In this document: positions 51,197 through 60,860 of the stretch, in pieces
Layout: each line of letters begins with the position of its first letter
Numbering within the stretch: the stretch's first letter is position 1
Source of the DNA: an uncultured Ruminococcus sp.
GTDB lineage: Bacteria; Bacillota; Clostridia; Oscillospirales; Ruminococcaceae
Reading direction: 5' to 3'
DNA length: 64,000 nt
Assembly: GCA_934474025.1 (NCBI GenBank)
Contig: CAKSMF010000006.1
Location: forward strand, 119,522 to 183,521
Notes under the pieces: model-generated
Databases searched by the model: none
What the model saw: only the letters and a program-made list of their open reading frames with translations
What the model was told of the DNA's origin: nothing
Made by a program: the position numbers and the translations under genes

Positions 51197-52255
51197 ATGG
51201 GTATAGTTATTGCAATAATAATTTTTGGACTTATTGTCACTGTACATGAGTTCGGACATTTTATATGTGCAAAATTAAGCAAGGTAAGTGTACTTGAATT
51301 TTCAATCGGCATGGGTCCTAAGATTTTACAGAAAAAAATAGGAGAAACCATGTATTCGCTCAGATTGCTTCCCGTCGGAGGCTATTGTGCAATGGAGGGT
51401 GAAGACGAAGATTCAGATAATCCAAGAAGTTTCCGCAGTGCTAAACTCTGGAAACGCATGATTATACTTGTAGCCGGAGCAGGAATGAATTTTGTATTAG
51501 GATTTGTTGCAATTGTTATAATGCTCTCAATGCTTAATACAATACCAACTACTCAGATAAGCGGATTTAGTGCAGTACAGCTTGAAGACGGCACTCTTGA
51601 AAGGCAATCAGGAAGTTATGACTCAGGTTTAAGACATGATGATATTTTCTATGAAATAGACAATACCAGAATTTATAGTATGCTTGATTTAAACTATATT
51701 CTTTCATCTTCTCCTACAAACGTCCATGATGTAACAGTTTTACGTGACGGTGAAAAAGTAAGTTTCAATGATGTTAATTTCCAGAGTCCTACCGGAGATA
51801 GTATAGATTTCGGACTTGTTCAGAAAGAAAAAAATCCTCTTACCATTGTAAAGGGTTCAGGAGAAATGTTCATGTCAATGGGTCATATTGTCGGAATGTC
51901 ACTTAAACAGCTTGTTTCAGGAAACGCAAAGAAAGAAGATGTTTCAGGACCTGTCGGAGTCGTTACAGCTATAAACGAAACCACTCAGGCAAGCAAAGAT
52001 ACAAAAGATACAGTTTTTCAATTAATATATATGACCGCACTTATTACTATAAATATCGGTATATTCAATCTCTTGCCGATTCCGGGACTTGATGGCGGAA
52101 GACTTATATTCTGTTTTATTGAACTTGTAAGGCGTAAACCTGTAAAACCGGAACATGAGGGTTATGTTCATCTTGCCGGAATGGTCTTACTTTTTGGAAT
52201 AATGATTATGGCAACATATAATGATATAGTACGTCTGGTTACAGGCGGTGTTTAA
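51197..52255 (+). CDS. rseP: Site-2 protease family membrane metalloprotease
   Basis: 352 residues. Zinc motif HEFGH at 17-21 in the first helix, one PDZ domain (about 115-205), and LLPIPGLDGGRL in a late helix supplying the third zinc ligand. RseP/RasP proteases cut membrane proteins such as anti-sigma factors and signal peptides. Located in the usual place between dxr and ispG. Confidence 0.94.
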   Translation: MGIVIAIIIFGLIVTVHEFGHFICAKLSKVSVLEFSIGMGPKILQKKIGETMYSLRLLPVGGYCAMEGEDEDSDNPRSFRSAKLWKRMIILVAGAGMNFVLGFVAIVIMLSMLNTIPTTQISGFSAVQLEDGTLERQSGSYDSGLRHDDIFYEIDNTRIYSMLDLNYILSSSPTNVHDVTVLRDGEKVSFNDVNFQSPTGDSIDFGLVQKEKNPLTIVKGSGEMFMSMGHIVGMSLKQLVSGNAKKEDVSGPVGVVTAINETTQASKDTKDTVFQLIYMTALITINIGIFNLLPIPGLDGGRLIFCFIELVRRKPVKPEHEGYVHLAGMVLLFGIMIMATYNDIVRLVTGGV

Positions 52256-52262
52256 AAACAAG

Positions 52263-52292
52263 GGCAGAAAGACTGATTTTGGTTTTTCTGCC
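52263..52292 (+). other. Intercistronic hairpin between rseP and ispG
   Basis: GGCAGAAA (52263-52270) pairs with TTTCTGCC (52285-52292), 14-base loop, no T-run. Confidence 0.45.
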
Positions 52293-52318
52293 TTATCTGA
52301 AACGGAGGAAATCTTCAT

Positions 52319-53356
52319 ATGAGAAATGTTAAACCTGTAAAGGTCGGGGATTGTATCCTTGACGGAAAGCATATATACATACAATCAATGCTTAATGCAC
52401 GTTCAGATGATATTGAAGGTAATGTCAGACAAGCTGTTGAACTCGAAAAGGCAGGCTGTGAAATTATTCGTGTGGCAGTTCCAGATATGGAAGCAGTAAA
52501 ATTGATTCCGGCTATAAAATCTGCTGTTAATATACCATTAGTTGCAGATATACATTTTGATTATCGTCTTGCCCTTGAATCAGCCCATGCAGGTGTTGAT
52601 AAAATCAGAATTAATCCCGGAAACATTGGAGATAATGACAGAATTAAAAAAGTAGTTGATATTTGTAAGCAGAAAAACATTCCTATAAGAATAGGAGTAA
52701 ATTCAGGTTCACTTGAAAAAGAACTTCTTGCAAAATACGGTTCACCGACTCCGGAAGCCCTTGTTGAAAGTGCTATGAATCATGTTTCATTATTGGAACA
52801 GTTTGATTTTGAAAATATTGTAATTTCAATTAAGTCATCTGATGTCAACAAAATGATTAAATCATACCGTCTTGTCGCTGAAAAATGTAATTATCCACTG
52901 CACTTAGGAGTTACAGAAGCCGGTACAGAACGTATGGGTCTTATTAAATCATCAATAGGAATAGGTTCGCTTTTATGTGACGGAATCGGCGAAACTATTC
53001 GAGTATCACTTACTGATAGTCCGATAAAGGAAATATATTCTGCACAGGATATTCTTAAAGCAATTGGAAAACGTGGCGGTGTAAAACTTGTTTCATGCCC
53101 CACTTGCGGAAGAACAAGAATAAATCTTGTAAAAGTTGCCGGAGAAATTGAAAATGCAGTCCGCAATATGAAAAAGGATATAACAGTTGCAGTAATGGGC
53201 TGTATTGTAAATGGCCCTGGAGAGGCTCGTGAAGCAGATGTAGGAATAGCAGGCGGTAATGGGTGTGCAGTGATTTTCAGAAAGGACGGTTCTCAACGAA
53301 AAATCAAAGAGGAGGATATTGTCTGTGAACTTCTTGCAGAAATTGACAGACTGTAA
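52319..53356 (+). CDS. ispG: 4-hydroxy-3-methylbut-2-en-1-yl diphosphate synthase
   Basis: 345 residues. N-terminal barrel (IQSMLNARSDDIEGNVRQ, ADIHFDYRLAL, INPGNIG) and a C-terminal [4Fe-4S] domain with CPTCGR and MGCIVNGPGEA holding the cluster cysteines. Second MEP-pathway gene of this block. Ribosome site CGGAGG; polC begins three bases after its stop. Confidence 0.97.
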   Translation: MRNVKPVKVGDCILDGKHIYIQSMLNARSDDIEGNVRQAVELEKAGCEIIRVAVPDMEAVKLIPAIKSAVNIPLVADIHFDYRLALESAHAGVDKIRINPGNIGDNDRIKKVVDICKQKNIPIRIGVNSGSLEKELLAKYGSPTPEALVESAMNHVSLLEQFDFENIVISIKSSDVNKMIKSYRLVAEKCNYPLHLGVTEAGTERMGLIKSSIGIGSLLCDGIGETIRVSLTDSPIKEIYSAQDILKAIGKRGGVKLVSCPTCGRTRINLVKVAGEIENAVRNMKKDITVAVMGCIVNGPGEAREADVGIAGGNGCAVIFRKDGSQRKIKEEDIVCELLAEIDRL

Positions 53357-53359
53357 ATC

Positions 53360-56300
53360 ATGAAAATAAATTTAGCAGAATTTTTTAAGGAGTATACGGA
53401 CATTCCCGACAGTACAAAGAACGGAGAACTTTTCCGGCTGACGCATTCAAAAAAAATGAATAAAATGACATTTTTTGCATCTTTTGAAAATATAATTCCG
53501 AGTGAAGATATTTTTTCCTTTGAAAAAACTGTAGAAAATGCTCTTAAAGTTGACAGGATACGTCTTATATGTCGTTATCCGGAAAAGCTTTTTTGTATTA
53601 ATTACTGTAGTGAGATAATCAAGCTTCTTAAACGTGATATATCCGTCATAAATGGTTTTATGGAAGATGCTGATATTAATCTGAATGAAGATAACCTTTC
53701 CATAGGTCTGGCACACGGAGGACGTGATATTCTTGAAAAATATCATTTCTGCCAGAATTTTTCACAAATGATATATAATCAGTTCGGAATAAAAATAAAT
53801 GTTGTACTTAAAGGTAATGAAAAAGTTTCGTCTGAAGAATACAATGAAATGATTGAAAAAATTTCAGCGGGTCTTCCGGATTACAATAATCAGCTTATTC
53901 CGGAAACTCCTCCTGAAAAACCTGAAATAATCGTTCCTGAAAATCCCGTTGATGCTGATTCGTTGGATACTGAATTTGATGCAGAATCCGCTGAAATAGT
54001 TTTCGGAAAAGCTATCCGTGAAAAACCTTCCTCAATTGGAAAAACCATGCAGGAATTAGGAAAAAAAGCGGTTATTATCGGTGATGTTTTTGCATTGGAA
54101 TTTAAGGAACTCCGAAACGAAAAAACTGTAGTTACATTTGATATAACTGATTACAGCGGTTCTCTTAAAGTTAAAGTTTTTGCAAAGAACGATGAAATAG
54201 AAAGCATGAATCTTAATTCAGTGAAAAAAGGAAGCACTATTATTGTACGTGGAAAAGTTGATTTTGACCAATTTGCCCACGATATAGTTATAACTCCGGA
54301 TTCAGTAATTAAGGTTAAAAGAATTCCTAAAAAAGACAACTACCCTCAGAAACGTGTTGAACTTCATTGCCACACGAATATGTCAGCTATGGACGCTGTT
54401 ACAGACCCTGTTACACTCATTAAAAGGGCTTCTGAATGGGGACATCAGGCAATGGCTATCACTGACCACGGAACAGTACAGGCATTTCCGGACTGTATGT
54501 ATAATATGCCGGATAATTTCAAGGTAATATACGGTTGTGAAGCCTATGTTGTGAATGATATTGATAAACCGTCTATTTTAAAATATCCTGATAACAGAAG
54601 CATAAATGACGAAATTATTATATTTGACGTTGAAACAACCGGACTCAGTTTTTTATCGGACAGACTCACGGAAATAGGTGCTGTAAAACTCAAAAATATG
54701 CAGATAGTTGATACTTTTGATATTAAAGTTAATCCTATGAAACATATTCCGGAAAAGATTACAGAACTTACAGGCATATCCGATGATGATGTAAAAGACG
54801 CTCCACTTGAAAAGGAAGCTATGCAAATGTTTATGGAATTTTGCGGTGATAATCCTGTACTTGTTGCACATAACGCAAATTTTGATACCACATTTATAAA
54901 TGAAACCTGCAAACGCAATAATATAGAATTTTCTTATAATTATATCGATACTCTTGTATTATGTCAGGTAGTGCTTCCGGATATGAAACACTATAAATTG
55001 AATCAGGTTGCAAAAAAGCTGAAACTCGGAAAATTTGACCACCATAGAGCTTCAGAAGATGCATTTATACTTGCAAAAATATATATCGAACTCATAAACA
55101 GGCTCAAAAGTGAAAACGAAATCAAAACATTAAATGATATTAATTCCAGAAACAAAGATATTGATATAAAAAAACTCAAATCATATCACCAGATTATTCT
55201 TGTAAGAAATCAGGCAGGACTTAAAAATTTGTACAAGCTGGTGTCATATAGTAACCTGAATTATTTTTACAGAAAGCCTCTTATGCCTAAATCCGTGCTT
55301 CTTGAACATCGTGAGGGACTTATTTTCGGAAGTGCTTGTGAAGCCGGAGAACTTTTTCAGGCAATGGTCAACAATAAATCCGAAAGGGAAATTGAACATC
55401 TGGCAAAGTTTTATGATTACCTTGAAATACAGCCTACTTGTAACAATGAATTCATGATACGTGAGGGAACGGCGGAAAACATTGAAACTCTCCAGAATTA
55501 CACACGCCGGATAGTTGAACTCGGTGAAAAACTTAATATTCCTGTATGTGCAACCTGTGATGTGCATTTCATTGACCCGAAAGATGCTATTTACAGAAAA
55601 ATTATCCTTACAACCATGGGATTTAAGGATATTGAATATCAAGCACCGCTTTATTTCAGAACAACCGAAGAAATGCTTTCAGAATTTGAGTTTCTTGGTG
55701 AAGAAAAAGCAAAAGAAGTTGTTATCACCAATACAAATATGATTGCCGATATGGTAGAAATTGTACGTCCTATCCCTAAAGGAACTTTTACACCAACCAT
55801 TGACGGAGCAGAAGAAGAACTTAAAAAAATTACACATGACAAAGCATATGAAATATATGGAAATCCTCTTCCTGAAATTGTTGAAAAACGTCTTGACAGA
55901 GAATTATCCTCAATCATAAAACATGGATTTTCAGTGCTTTATATAATCGCTCAGAAACTTGTATGGAACTCTGTTGAAAATGGATATTTAGTAGGTTCAA
56001 GAGGTTCTGTCGGTTCATCGTTTGTAGCCTCAATGGCTGGAATATCAGAAGTAAATCCATTACCCCCGCATTATATTTGTCCGAAATGTAAGCACAGTGA
56101 ATTTATTCAGGACGGTACATATGGTTCTGGATTTGACCTACCTCCTAAGAACTGTCCCGAATGCAATACAGATATGATACGTGAAGGTCATGATATACCA
56201 TTTGAGACTTTTCTGGGATTCGACGGAGACAAAGCTCCGGATATAGACCTTAACTTTTCCGGTGAATACCAGTCAAATGCCCACCGGTATACAGAACAGC

Positions 56301-57667
56301 TTTTCGGGAAATCAAACGTTTTCAAGGCTGGAACAATTTCAGCGGTTGCAGATAAAACGGCTTATGGTTATGTAAAAAAATACTGTGAGGAAAACGGAAT
56401 AAGTCTGAATAATTCAGAAATGACCCGTCTTGCAATCGGTTGTACCGGAATTAAACGAACTACCGGACAACACCCCGGCGGTATGGTTGTTGTACCGTCT
56501 GACTATGAAGTTTATGACTTTACACCAGTACAGCACCCAGCGGATTCTCCGGACTCGGAAGTTATAACAACACACTTTGATTTTAATTCACTGCATGATA
56601 CAATCCTTAAACTTGATGAACTTGGTCACGTTGTTCCGACGCTTTATAAACACCTTGAAGACCTTACCAATATCAAAATAAAAGATGTTCCCACTTCTGA
56701 CCCCGAAGTTATAAAAATGTGTACTGATTGTAGTGTATTAAATGTGACTCCGGAAGAAATATATTGTAAAACCGGAAGTCTTGGTATTCCAGAAATGGGC
56801 ACTAACTTTACTATACAAATGCTTATTGATGCAAAACCAACAAAATTCAGTGACTTTTTACAGATTTCCGGATTGTCACACGGTACTGATGTATGGCTTG
56901 GCAATGCTAAAGACTTAATTGACAAAAAAATATGTACTATTTCTGACGTTATAGGAACTCGTGATAGTATTATGACTTATCTTTTGTATAAAGGTGTTGA
57001 ACCTAAAAATGCGTTTCAGATTATGGAATGGACTCGTAAAGGTAAAGCTCCTAAAAACTTCACTCCGGAAATCATTCAGATGCTTAAAGAACATAATGTT
57101 CCGGATTGGTACATAGAAAGCTGTTTGAAAATCAAATATATGTTCCCGAAAGCTCATGCTGCTGCTTATGTTATTGCTGCAATAAAACTCGGCTGGTTCA
57201 AACTATACAAACCTCTTGAATATTATGCTACATATTTTTCAGTAAGAGGTGAAGACTTTGATGCAGAACTTGCAGTTCAGGGAAAAGAAGCAGTTCGCCA
57301 ACGTATTGAGGAACTGCGTGAACTTGGCAATAACCGTTCAAAAAAAGAGAATGATTTATATGATATTCTGCTTATAACTAACGAAATGCTTTCAAGAGGA
57401 TATGAATTTTTACCTATAAGTATTTCAAAATCTCACGCTGTTGACTATCTTATAGAGGACGGAAAACTCAGAATACCATTTTCTGCAATGAGTGGTGTTG
57501 GTACAAGTGCTTCTTATGGAATATACGAAACGGCACAGAAAGGCGGATTTATTTCTATTGACGAATTTCAACAAATGAGTGGTGCGTCAAAAACCACAAT
57601 AGATATGTTGAAAAGTATAGGTGCTTTTGGTGATTTACCCGAATCTGCACAATTATCATTCTTTTGA
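53360..57667 (+). CDS. polC: DNA polymerase III alpha subunit, Gram-positive type, with 3'-5' exonuclease
   Basis: 1435 residues, the normal PolC size. Order: N-terminal domain (1-220), OB fold (about 235-325), PHP domain (ELHCHTNMSAMDAV from about 334, resuming after the exonuclease), inserted DnaQ-like exonuclease (IFDVETTGL, Asp423 and Glu425, to about 580), zinc-binding CPKC...CPEC (about 908-940), polymerase core with APDIDLNFSGEYQ (Asp961, Asp963), and C-terminal helix-hairpin-helix region. It is the leading-strand replicase. Its presence places the organism in the Firmicutes. Confidence 0.97.
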   Translation: MKINLAEFFKEYTDIPDSTKNGELFRLTHSKKMNKMTFFASFENIIPSEDIFSFEKTVENALKVDRIRLICRYPEKLFCINYCSEIIKLLKRDISVINGFMEDADINLNEDNLSIGLAHGGRDILEKYHFCQNFSQMIYNQFGIKINVVLKGNEKVSSEEYNEMIEKISAGLPDYNNQLIPETPPEKPEIIVPENPVDADSLDTEFDAESAEIVFGKAIREKPSSIGKTMQELGKKAVIIGDVFALEFKELRNEKTVVTFDITDYSGSLKVKVFAKNDEIESMNLNSVKKGSTIIVRGKVDFDQFAHDIVITPDSVIKVKRIPKKDNYPQKRVELHCHTNMSAMDAVTDPVTLIKRASEWGHQAMAITDHGTVQAFPDCMYNMPDNFKVIYGCEAYVVNDIDKPSILKYPDNRSINDEIIIFDVETTGLSFLSDRLTEIGAVKLKNMQIVDTFDIKVNPMKHIPEKITELTGISDDDVKDAPLEKEAMQMFMEFCGDNPVLVAHNANFDTTFINETCKRNNIEFSYNYIDTLVLCQVVLPDMKHYKLNQVAKKLKLGKFDHHRASEDAFILAKIYIELINRLKSENEIKTLNDINSRNKDIDIKKLKSYHQIILVRNQAGLKNLYKLVSYSNLNYFYRKPLMPKSVLLEHREGLIFGSACEAGELFQAMVNNKSEREIEHLAKFYDYLEIQPTCNNEFMIREGTAENIETLQNYTRRIVELGEKLNIPVCATCDVHFIDPKDAIYRKIILTTMGFKDIEYQAPLYFRTTEEMLSEFEFLGEEKAKEVVITNTNMIADMVEIVRPIPKGTFTPTIDGAEEELKKITHDKAYEIYGNPLPEIVEKRLDRELSSIIKHGFSVLYIIAQKLVWNSVENGYLVGSRGSVGSSFVASMAGISEVNPLPPHYICPKCKHSEFIQDGTYGSGFDLPPKNCPECNTDMIREGHDIPFETFLGFDGDKAPDIDLNFSGEYQSNAHRYTEQLFGKSNVFKAGTISAVADKTAYGYVKKYCEENGISLNNSEMTRLAIGCTGIKRTTGQHPGGMVVVPSDYEVYDFTPVQHPADSPDSEVITTHFDFNSLHDTILKLDELGHVVPTLYKHLEDLTNIKIKDVPTSDPEVIKMCTDCSVLNVTPEEIYCKTGSLGIPEMGTNFTIQMLIDAKPTKFSDFLQISGLSHGTDVWLGNAKDLIDKKICTISDVIGTRDSIMTYLLYKGVEPKNAFQIMEWTRKGKAPKNFTPEIIQMLKEHNVPDWYIESCLKIKYMFPKAHAAAYVIAAIKLGWFKLYKPLEYYATYFSVRGEDFDAELAVQGKEAVRQRIEELRELGNNRSKKENDLYDILLITNEMLSRGYEFLPISISKSHAVDYLIEDGKLRIPFSAMSGVGTSASYGIYETAQKGGFISIDEFQQMSGASKTTIDMLKSIGAFGDLPESAQLSFF

Positions 57668-57668
57668 C

Positions 57669-57697
57669 TTGACTTTATTTTATTAGCGTGTTATCAT
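57669..57697 (+). promoter_or_regulatory. Promoter of the his operon
   Basis: TTGACT 57669-57674, a 17-base spacer, and TATCAT 57692-57697. It overlaps the palindrome below. Confidence 0.6.
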
Positions 57698-57718
57698 ATT
57701 ATCATGTTAATACGCTAA
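57683..57718. promoter_or_regulatory. 36-bp palindrome over the his promoter, probable operator
   Basis: Outer arms TTAGCGT (57683-57689) and ACGCTAA (57712-57718) are perfect, and most inner positions also match (GTTATCAT / ATGTTAAT). It lies on the -10 and the transcription start, the position of a repressor site. Histidine operons in Firmicutes are often under HisR (TrpR/YerC-like) or T-box control. No T-box is visible here, so a repressor is favoured. Confidence 0.6.
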
Positions 57719-57736
57719 AGTGAATGGAGGATTTAC

Positions 57737-58927
57737 ATGAAAAACTATGACCTTATTACTCCCGAAGGTACTAAAGATTACCTTTTTGATGAAAGTATTA
57801 TAATTCGCAATGTCGAAAATACTCTCGTAGAACTCTTTAAAAGCTGTGGTTACAGCGAAATTATTACTCCCGGACTTGAATTTTATGATGTTTTCAATCT
57901 TAATTCAAGATATTTTCCACAGGAAAATTTATATAAACTTACTGACAGTAAGGGAAGATTAATTGTTGTAAGACCTGATATCACTATACCGATTGCCAGA
58001 GTAGTAGCAACACGTCTCAGAGATGCAATGCTTCCCCTTAAACTTTTCTATAATCAGACTGTTTACCGTACAGAACCTGCTCTTAAAGGAAGAAGTGACG
58101 AGATTGTACAGACTGGTATAGAATTAATCGGTTCACAGCTTAAAATGGCAGACCTTGAAGTTATTTCAACTGCTGTCACCGCTCTTAAATCTTTCGGAAT
58201 GGAATTTTCACTTGAAATAGGAAACATAGGAATATTTAAAGAACTTGTCAATAAACTTGAAGTTACTGATAATGTAAAGGAAAATATCCGTTGCCTTATT
58301 GAAACAAAAAATTTCCCTGCACTTAATGATTTACTTGATTCTCTTGGAAACAATTCTGTTATCTATGCTCTTAAAAAACTCCCTGCTCTCTTTGGCGGTG
58401 AGGAAGTCTTTGAAAAGGCAGAAGAAATTATGCCTGATGAAAATATAAAGAAAATTCTTGAAGATTTGAGAGACATTTATCATGATGTTTCGAGACTTTG
58501 CGGAGATGAAGGCTCTATAACTGTTGATTTAGGTCTTGTAAATGAAACTGACTATTACACCGACCTTATTATCAAAGGTTATTTACAGGGCTATGGCGAT
58601 GAAGTTCTTTCCGGAGGACGTTATGACAAGCTTATTTCAGAATTTGGATATGACGTTCCCGCTATTGGTTTTGCAGTAAATGTAAATGCTGTTGCAAAGC
58701 TTATTGAAAAGAATGGAATCATTCCCGCAATGCCGAGAATTGATGCAATAGTTTACGCTGAAAACGGATTTGAAGTTAATGCAATAAAAACTGCTCAGTC
58801 TCTCAGGGAACAAGGTCTTACTGTTGAAACTGCTCTCTTTGATGATATCGAAACAGTAAGAAGTTATGCTATCGAAAGACAAATTCCAAGAGTTATAGTA
58901 GTAAACAGCGAGGAGGAAGAACAATGA
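57737..58927 (+). CDS. hisZ: ATP phosphoribosyltransferase regulatory subunit
   Basis: 396 residues with the class II aminoacyl-tRNA synthetase-like fold of HisZ: TPEGTKDYLFDES, RPDITIPIARV, the motif 2 region YNQTVYRTEPALKGRSDEIVQTGIELIG, and SGGRYDKLISEFG. It lacks aminoacylation-specific segments and pairs with the short HisG encoded next, overlapping it by four bases. First gene of hisZGDCBHA. Confidence 0.93.
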   Translation: MKNYDLITPEGTKDYLFDESIIIRNVENTLVELFKSCGYSEIITPGLEFYDVFNLNSRYFPQENLYKLTDSKGRLIVVRPDITIPIARVVATRLRDAMLPLKLFYNQTVYRTEPALKGRSDEIVQTGIELIGSQLKMADLEVISTAVTALKSFGMEFSLEIGNIGIFKELVNKLEVTDNVKENIRCLIETKNFPALNDLLDSLGNNSVIYALKKLPALFGGEEVFEKAEEIMPDENIKKILEDLRDIYHDVSRLCGDEGSITVDLGLVNETDYYTDLIIKGYLQGYGDEVLSGGRYDKLISEFGYDVPAIGFAVNVNAVAKLIEKNGIIPAMPRIDAIVYAENGFEVNAIKTAQSLREQGLTVETALFDDIETVRSYAIERQIPRVIVVNSEEEEQ

Positions 58928-59553
58928 ACAAACCTATAAGAATAGCTCTTACAAAAGGCAGACTCGAAAAAGATACAATCGGACTTTTTGAAAAACTCGG
59001 TTTTGATTGTACAGCAGTTCACGAAAAAGGCAGAAAGCTTATTCTTCCTATTCCGGACGCTAATATAGAAGTGGTACTTGCAAAGGCAAATGACGTTATC
59101 ACATATGTTGAACATGGTGTATGTGATATGGGTGTTGTCGGAAAAGATACTATCATGGAAATGAAAGGCAAATTCTTTGAACTCGTTGATTTAGGTTTCG
59201 GACGCTGTAAATTTGCACTTGCCACTAAAAAAGGGTACGATTTTTACAGCGGTTACGGAGTAAAGACTATTGCTACAAAATATCCTAATGTTTCAAGAAG
59301 TTTTTTTGAAAAAAAAGGTATGGACACAGAAATTATAAAAATTGAAGGTTCTGTTGAACTTGCTCCTCTTCTTGAACTTGCCGACGGTATTGTGGATATA
59401 GTTGAAACAGGTACAACCCTTAAAGAAAACGGTCTTGAAGTAATAGAGGACGTTGCAACAATTTCTGCTCGTCTTATCGCTAATACTGTAAGCCTTAAAC
59501 TCAGAAAAAATGAAATTGACAGTCTTATAAATCGCATAGAGGAGGTTTTATAA
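58924..59553 (+). CDS. hisG: ATP phosphoribosyltransferase, short form
   Basis: 209 residues. IRIALTKGRLEKDTI and DIVETGTTLKENGLEVIEDV are the HisG signatures. The short form lacks the C-terminal regulatory domain and needs HisZ, present upstream. It commits PRPP and ATP to histidine synthesis. Only one base separates it from hisD. Confidence 0.96.
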   Translation: MNKPIRIALTKGRLEKDTIGLFEKLGFDCTAVHEKGRKLILPIPDANIEVVLAKANDVITYVEHGVCDMGVVGKDTIMEMKGKFFELVDLGFGRCKFALATKKGYDFYSGYGVKTIATKYPNVSRSFFEKKGMDTEIIKIEGSVELAPLLELADGIVDIVETGTTLKENGLEVIEDVATISARLIANTVSLKLRKNEIDSLINRIEEVL

Positions 59554-59554
59554 A

Positions 59555-60838
59555 ATGAAAAAAATTTTTGCAAACGGAACAGATGAAGTCGCTTTTCTTA
59601 AAGATTTAAGCAGACGTGCAGGTGAAACTAATAAAGAAGTTACTGAAACAGTTTCAGCAATTATAGACAATGTTAAGAATAATGGCGATGAAGCTATAAG
59701 GGATTATACCCTAAAATTTGACGGACACCTTCCGCAGTATTATGAAGTGCCGAGAGAGGTCATTAATGATGCTCTTACAAGTGCGGATTCTGAATTTGTA
59801 AACGCACTTCTTGATGCTCAGGAGAATATAGCAGATTTCCATAAAAGACAGGTTGAACAAGGCTTTATTAATCCAAAAGACAACGGAGTTATACTCGGAC
59901 AGAGAATCAGAGGTCTTGAAAAAGTAGGATTATATGTTCCGGGAGGTACAGCAGCATATCCGTCAAGTGTACTTATGAATGCAATTCCGGCAAAAATAGC
60001 AGGAGTAAAAGAACTTATCATGGTAACACCTCCTCTTAAAGACGGCACACCTAATAAGGATATTCTTGTAGCTGCTGCTATATGCGGAGTAGACAGAATA
60101 TTCCTTGCAGGAGGAGCTCAGGCTATAGCAGGTCTCGCTTATGGAACAGAAACAATTCCTAAATGTGATAAGATTGTAGGTCCTGGAAATATTTTTGTTG
60201 CAACTGCTAAAAAACTTCTCTATGGCGTTGTTGATATTGATATGATAGCAGGTCCAAGTGAAATTTTAGTTCTTGCAGACGAAACAGCCAATCCGAAGTT
60301 TGCGGCAGCAGACCTCATGTCACAGGCTGAACACGATAAACTTGCATCTGCAATAATGGTTACAACAAGCGAAAAACTTGCTGATGAAACCATTGCAGAA
60401 ATCAATCGTCAAAAAGAATACCTTTCAAGAAAAGAAATAATTGAAAAGTCACTTGAAGATTATGGTGCAATCATTATTGCAGACAGCCGTGAAAAAGCAG
60501 TTTCCCTTGCAAATGAAATCGCTCCTGAACATCTTGAAGTACTTATGGAAAATCCTATGGAACTTCTCGGCAGTCTTGATAATGCAGGTTCTGTATTCTT
60601 AGGGCACTATGCCTCTGAACCCCTCGGAGACTATTTTGCAGGTCCTAATCATGTTCTTCCTACAAGCGGAACAGCAAGATTCTTTTCACCATTGGGAGTG
60701 GCAAGCTTTACAAAGCGTTCAAGCTATATTTACTATACTAAAGAAGCTCTCAGTGAAGCAAAGGACGATATAGTTCTTATTGCAGAAAAAGAAGGTCTTA
60801 CCGCTCACGCAAACGCTATTAAGGTACGTTTTGAATAA
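59555..60838 (+). CDS. hisD: Histidinol dehydrogenase
   Basis: 427 residues. GLYVPGGTAAYPSSVLMNAIPA, AGGAQAIAGLAYGT, DMIAGPSEILVLAD, SQAEHDKLA and, toward the end, HVLPTSGTARFFSPLGV give the zinc and catalytic-His regions. It oxidises histidinol to histidine in two steps. Ribosome site is GAGGTTTT within hisG. Confidence 0.97.
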   Translation: MKKIFANGTDEVAFLKDLSRRAGETNKEVTETVSAIIDNVKNNGDEAIRDYTLKFDGHLPQYYEVPREVINDALTSADSEFVNALLDAQENIADFHKRQVEQGFINPKDNGVILGQRIRGLEKVGLYVPGGTAAYPSSVLMNAIPAKIAGVKELIMVTPPLKDGTPNKDILVAAAICGVDRIFLAGGAQAIAGLAYGTETIPKCDKIVGPGNIFVATAKKLLYGVVDIDMIAGPSEILVLADETANPKFAAADLMSQAEHDKLASAIMVTTSEKLADETIAEINRQKEYLSRKEIIEKSLEDYGAIIIADSREKAVSLANEIAPEHLEVLMENPMELLGSLDNAGSVFLGHYASEPLGDYFAGPNHVLPTSGTARFFSPLGVASFTKRSSYIYYTKEALSEAKDDIVLIAEKEGLTAHANAIKVRFE

Positions 60839-60860
60839 TCGGGAAAGGCTGTGTTTAAAA

